The notes under the pieces are model-generated. The model was given only the letters and a program-made list of their open reading frames with translations. It was not told the origin of the DNA and searched no databases. Both the position numbers and the translations under genes were made by a program. 5,274 nucleotides of DNA from an uncultured Ruminococcus sp. (lineage in GTDB: Bacteria; Bacillota; Clostridia; Oscillospirales; Ruminococcaceae), in contig CAMNJD010000127.1 of assembly GCA_946540705.1 (NCBI GenBank), positions 1-5,274 of the forward strand, given 5' to 3'. Every line of letters starts with the position of its first letter. Positions within the stretch are counted from its first letter, which is position 1. Positions 4,910-5,274 of this stretch are shown in pieces.

Positions 4910-5274
4910 ATGAAGCATGATTTTCTGATGCCCGAAGCGGCAAAGGCGTGTGTCAGCTCCGGTGCGCTGGATGCGAAGCTGTGCGCAATGTACGGCGTCA
5001 GCAGCGATGCGCTCAGTCCGTACCGCACCCGCATACTGGATGCGATCGACGGCTTTTGCGCACAGTACGGTGCGCAGCCTGTGCGCGTGTTTTCGGTCTC
5101 CGGGCGAACGGAGCTCGGCGGCAACCACACCGATCATCAGCACGGGCGTGTGCTGACGGGCGGCATCAGCCTCGATATCATCGCAGTTGCCGCGAAAACC
5201 GATGACGGCATGATGCGCGTGAAATCAGAGGGCTATCCCGAGGACACTGTCTCCGCGGACGACCTCACCGTGCA
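4910..5274 (+). CDS. Galactokinase-family GHMP kinase, N-terminal part
   Basis: The first 121 residues of a sugar kinase; the gene runs off the right edge. Galactokinases phosphorylate galactose at C1 with ATP in the cytoplasm, the first step after mutarotation in the Leloir pathway. The diagnostic stretch is GRTELGGNHTDHQHG (65-79), a variant of the classical GRVNLIGEHTDYNxG signature. The HTD core is kept, but the classical Glu before it is Asn72 and the classical Asn after GRV is Glu68. I recall this variant with an N-terminal extension of about 60 residues, as seen here, in clostridial galactokinase-family proteins, so the sugar may not be plain galactose. The start at 4910 has AGGAGA (4897-4902) seven bases upstream. 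The ATP-binding GHMP motif and C-terminus are outside the window. It is divergent from the exporter operon. Confidence 0.85.
   Translation, partial: MKHDFLMPEAAKACVSSGALDAKLCAMYGVSSDALSPYRTRILDAIDGFCAQYGAQPVRVFSVSGRTELGGNHTDHQHGRVLTGGISLDIIAVAAKTDDGMMRVKSEGYPEDTVSADDLTV

Noticed and set aside
1..5274. CRISPR array, tRNA, rRNA or phage/defence module
   Set aside because: No regularly spaced repeats, no RNA gene folds and no nuclease, transposase or phage proteins were seen on either strand.

Overview
The window looks like chromosomal DNA of a Gram-positive gut or rumen clostridium, most likely a Ruminococcus-like member of the Oscillospiraceae. The signs are moderately GC-rich coding regions, purine-rich Shine-Dalgarno sites, strong sigma-A promoters, the protein families present, and intergenic hairpin repeats of a style I associate with that family. 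The organism assignment is inference; no rRNA or marker gene is present.

There are four real genes. From left to right: (1) on the minus strand (142-1623), a LacI/periplasmic-binding-protein-like sensor that has neither the usual N-terminal helix-turn-helix nor a recognisable C-terminal output domain; (2) on the minus strand (2156-2989), an ABC-2/ABCG-type membrane subunit; (3) on the minus strand (2991-4532), an ATPase with two FHA domains in front of an ABC nucleotide-binding domain; (4) on the plus strand (4910 to beyond the right edge), the N-terminal part of a galactokinase-family GHMP kinase. Genes 3 and 2 form a tight two-gene operon (one base between stop and start) and should make one ABC exporter whose activity may be tuned by phosphothreonine binding to the FHA domains. 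The sensor and the galactokinase are separate units; nothing in the sequence ties them to the exporter except shared promoter architecture.

The two large intergenic regions are unusually structured. Region 1624-2155 holds two tandem minus-strand promoters for the sensor, a perfect 15-bp palindrome touching one -10 box, a compact GC hairpin, a branched dispersed-type hairpin repeat (about 1911-1984), and, directly abutting it, a MITE-like element (about 1985-2134) with 20-bp terminal inverted repeats. Region 4533-4909 holds the divergent promoters of the exporter operon and the galactokinase gene, a leader with two mutually exclusive hairpins, a solo copy of the MITE end, and a hairpin that overlaps the galactokinase promoter. 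The exporter promoter and the two sensor promoters share a nearly identical block that includes the normally unconserved 17-bp spacer. The left edge (1-141) is AT-rich, carries what looks like the tail of another hairpin repeat, and has a second copy of a roughly 42-bp sequence also found upstream of the sensor, so related copies flank that gene.

I see no CRISPR array, tRNA, rRNA, transposase gene or clear novel defence system. The most interesting items are the FHA-FHA-ABC exporter, the output-less sensor, and the repeated promoter block.
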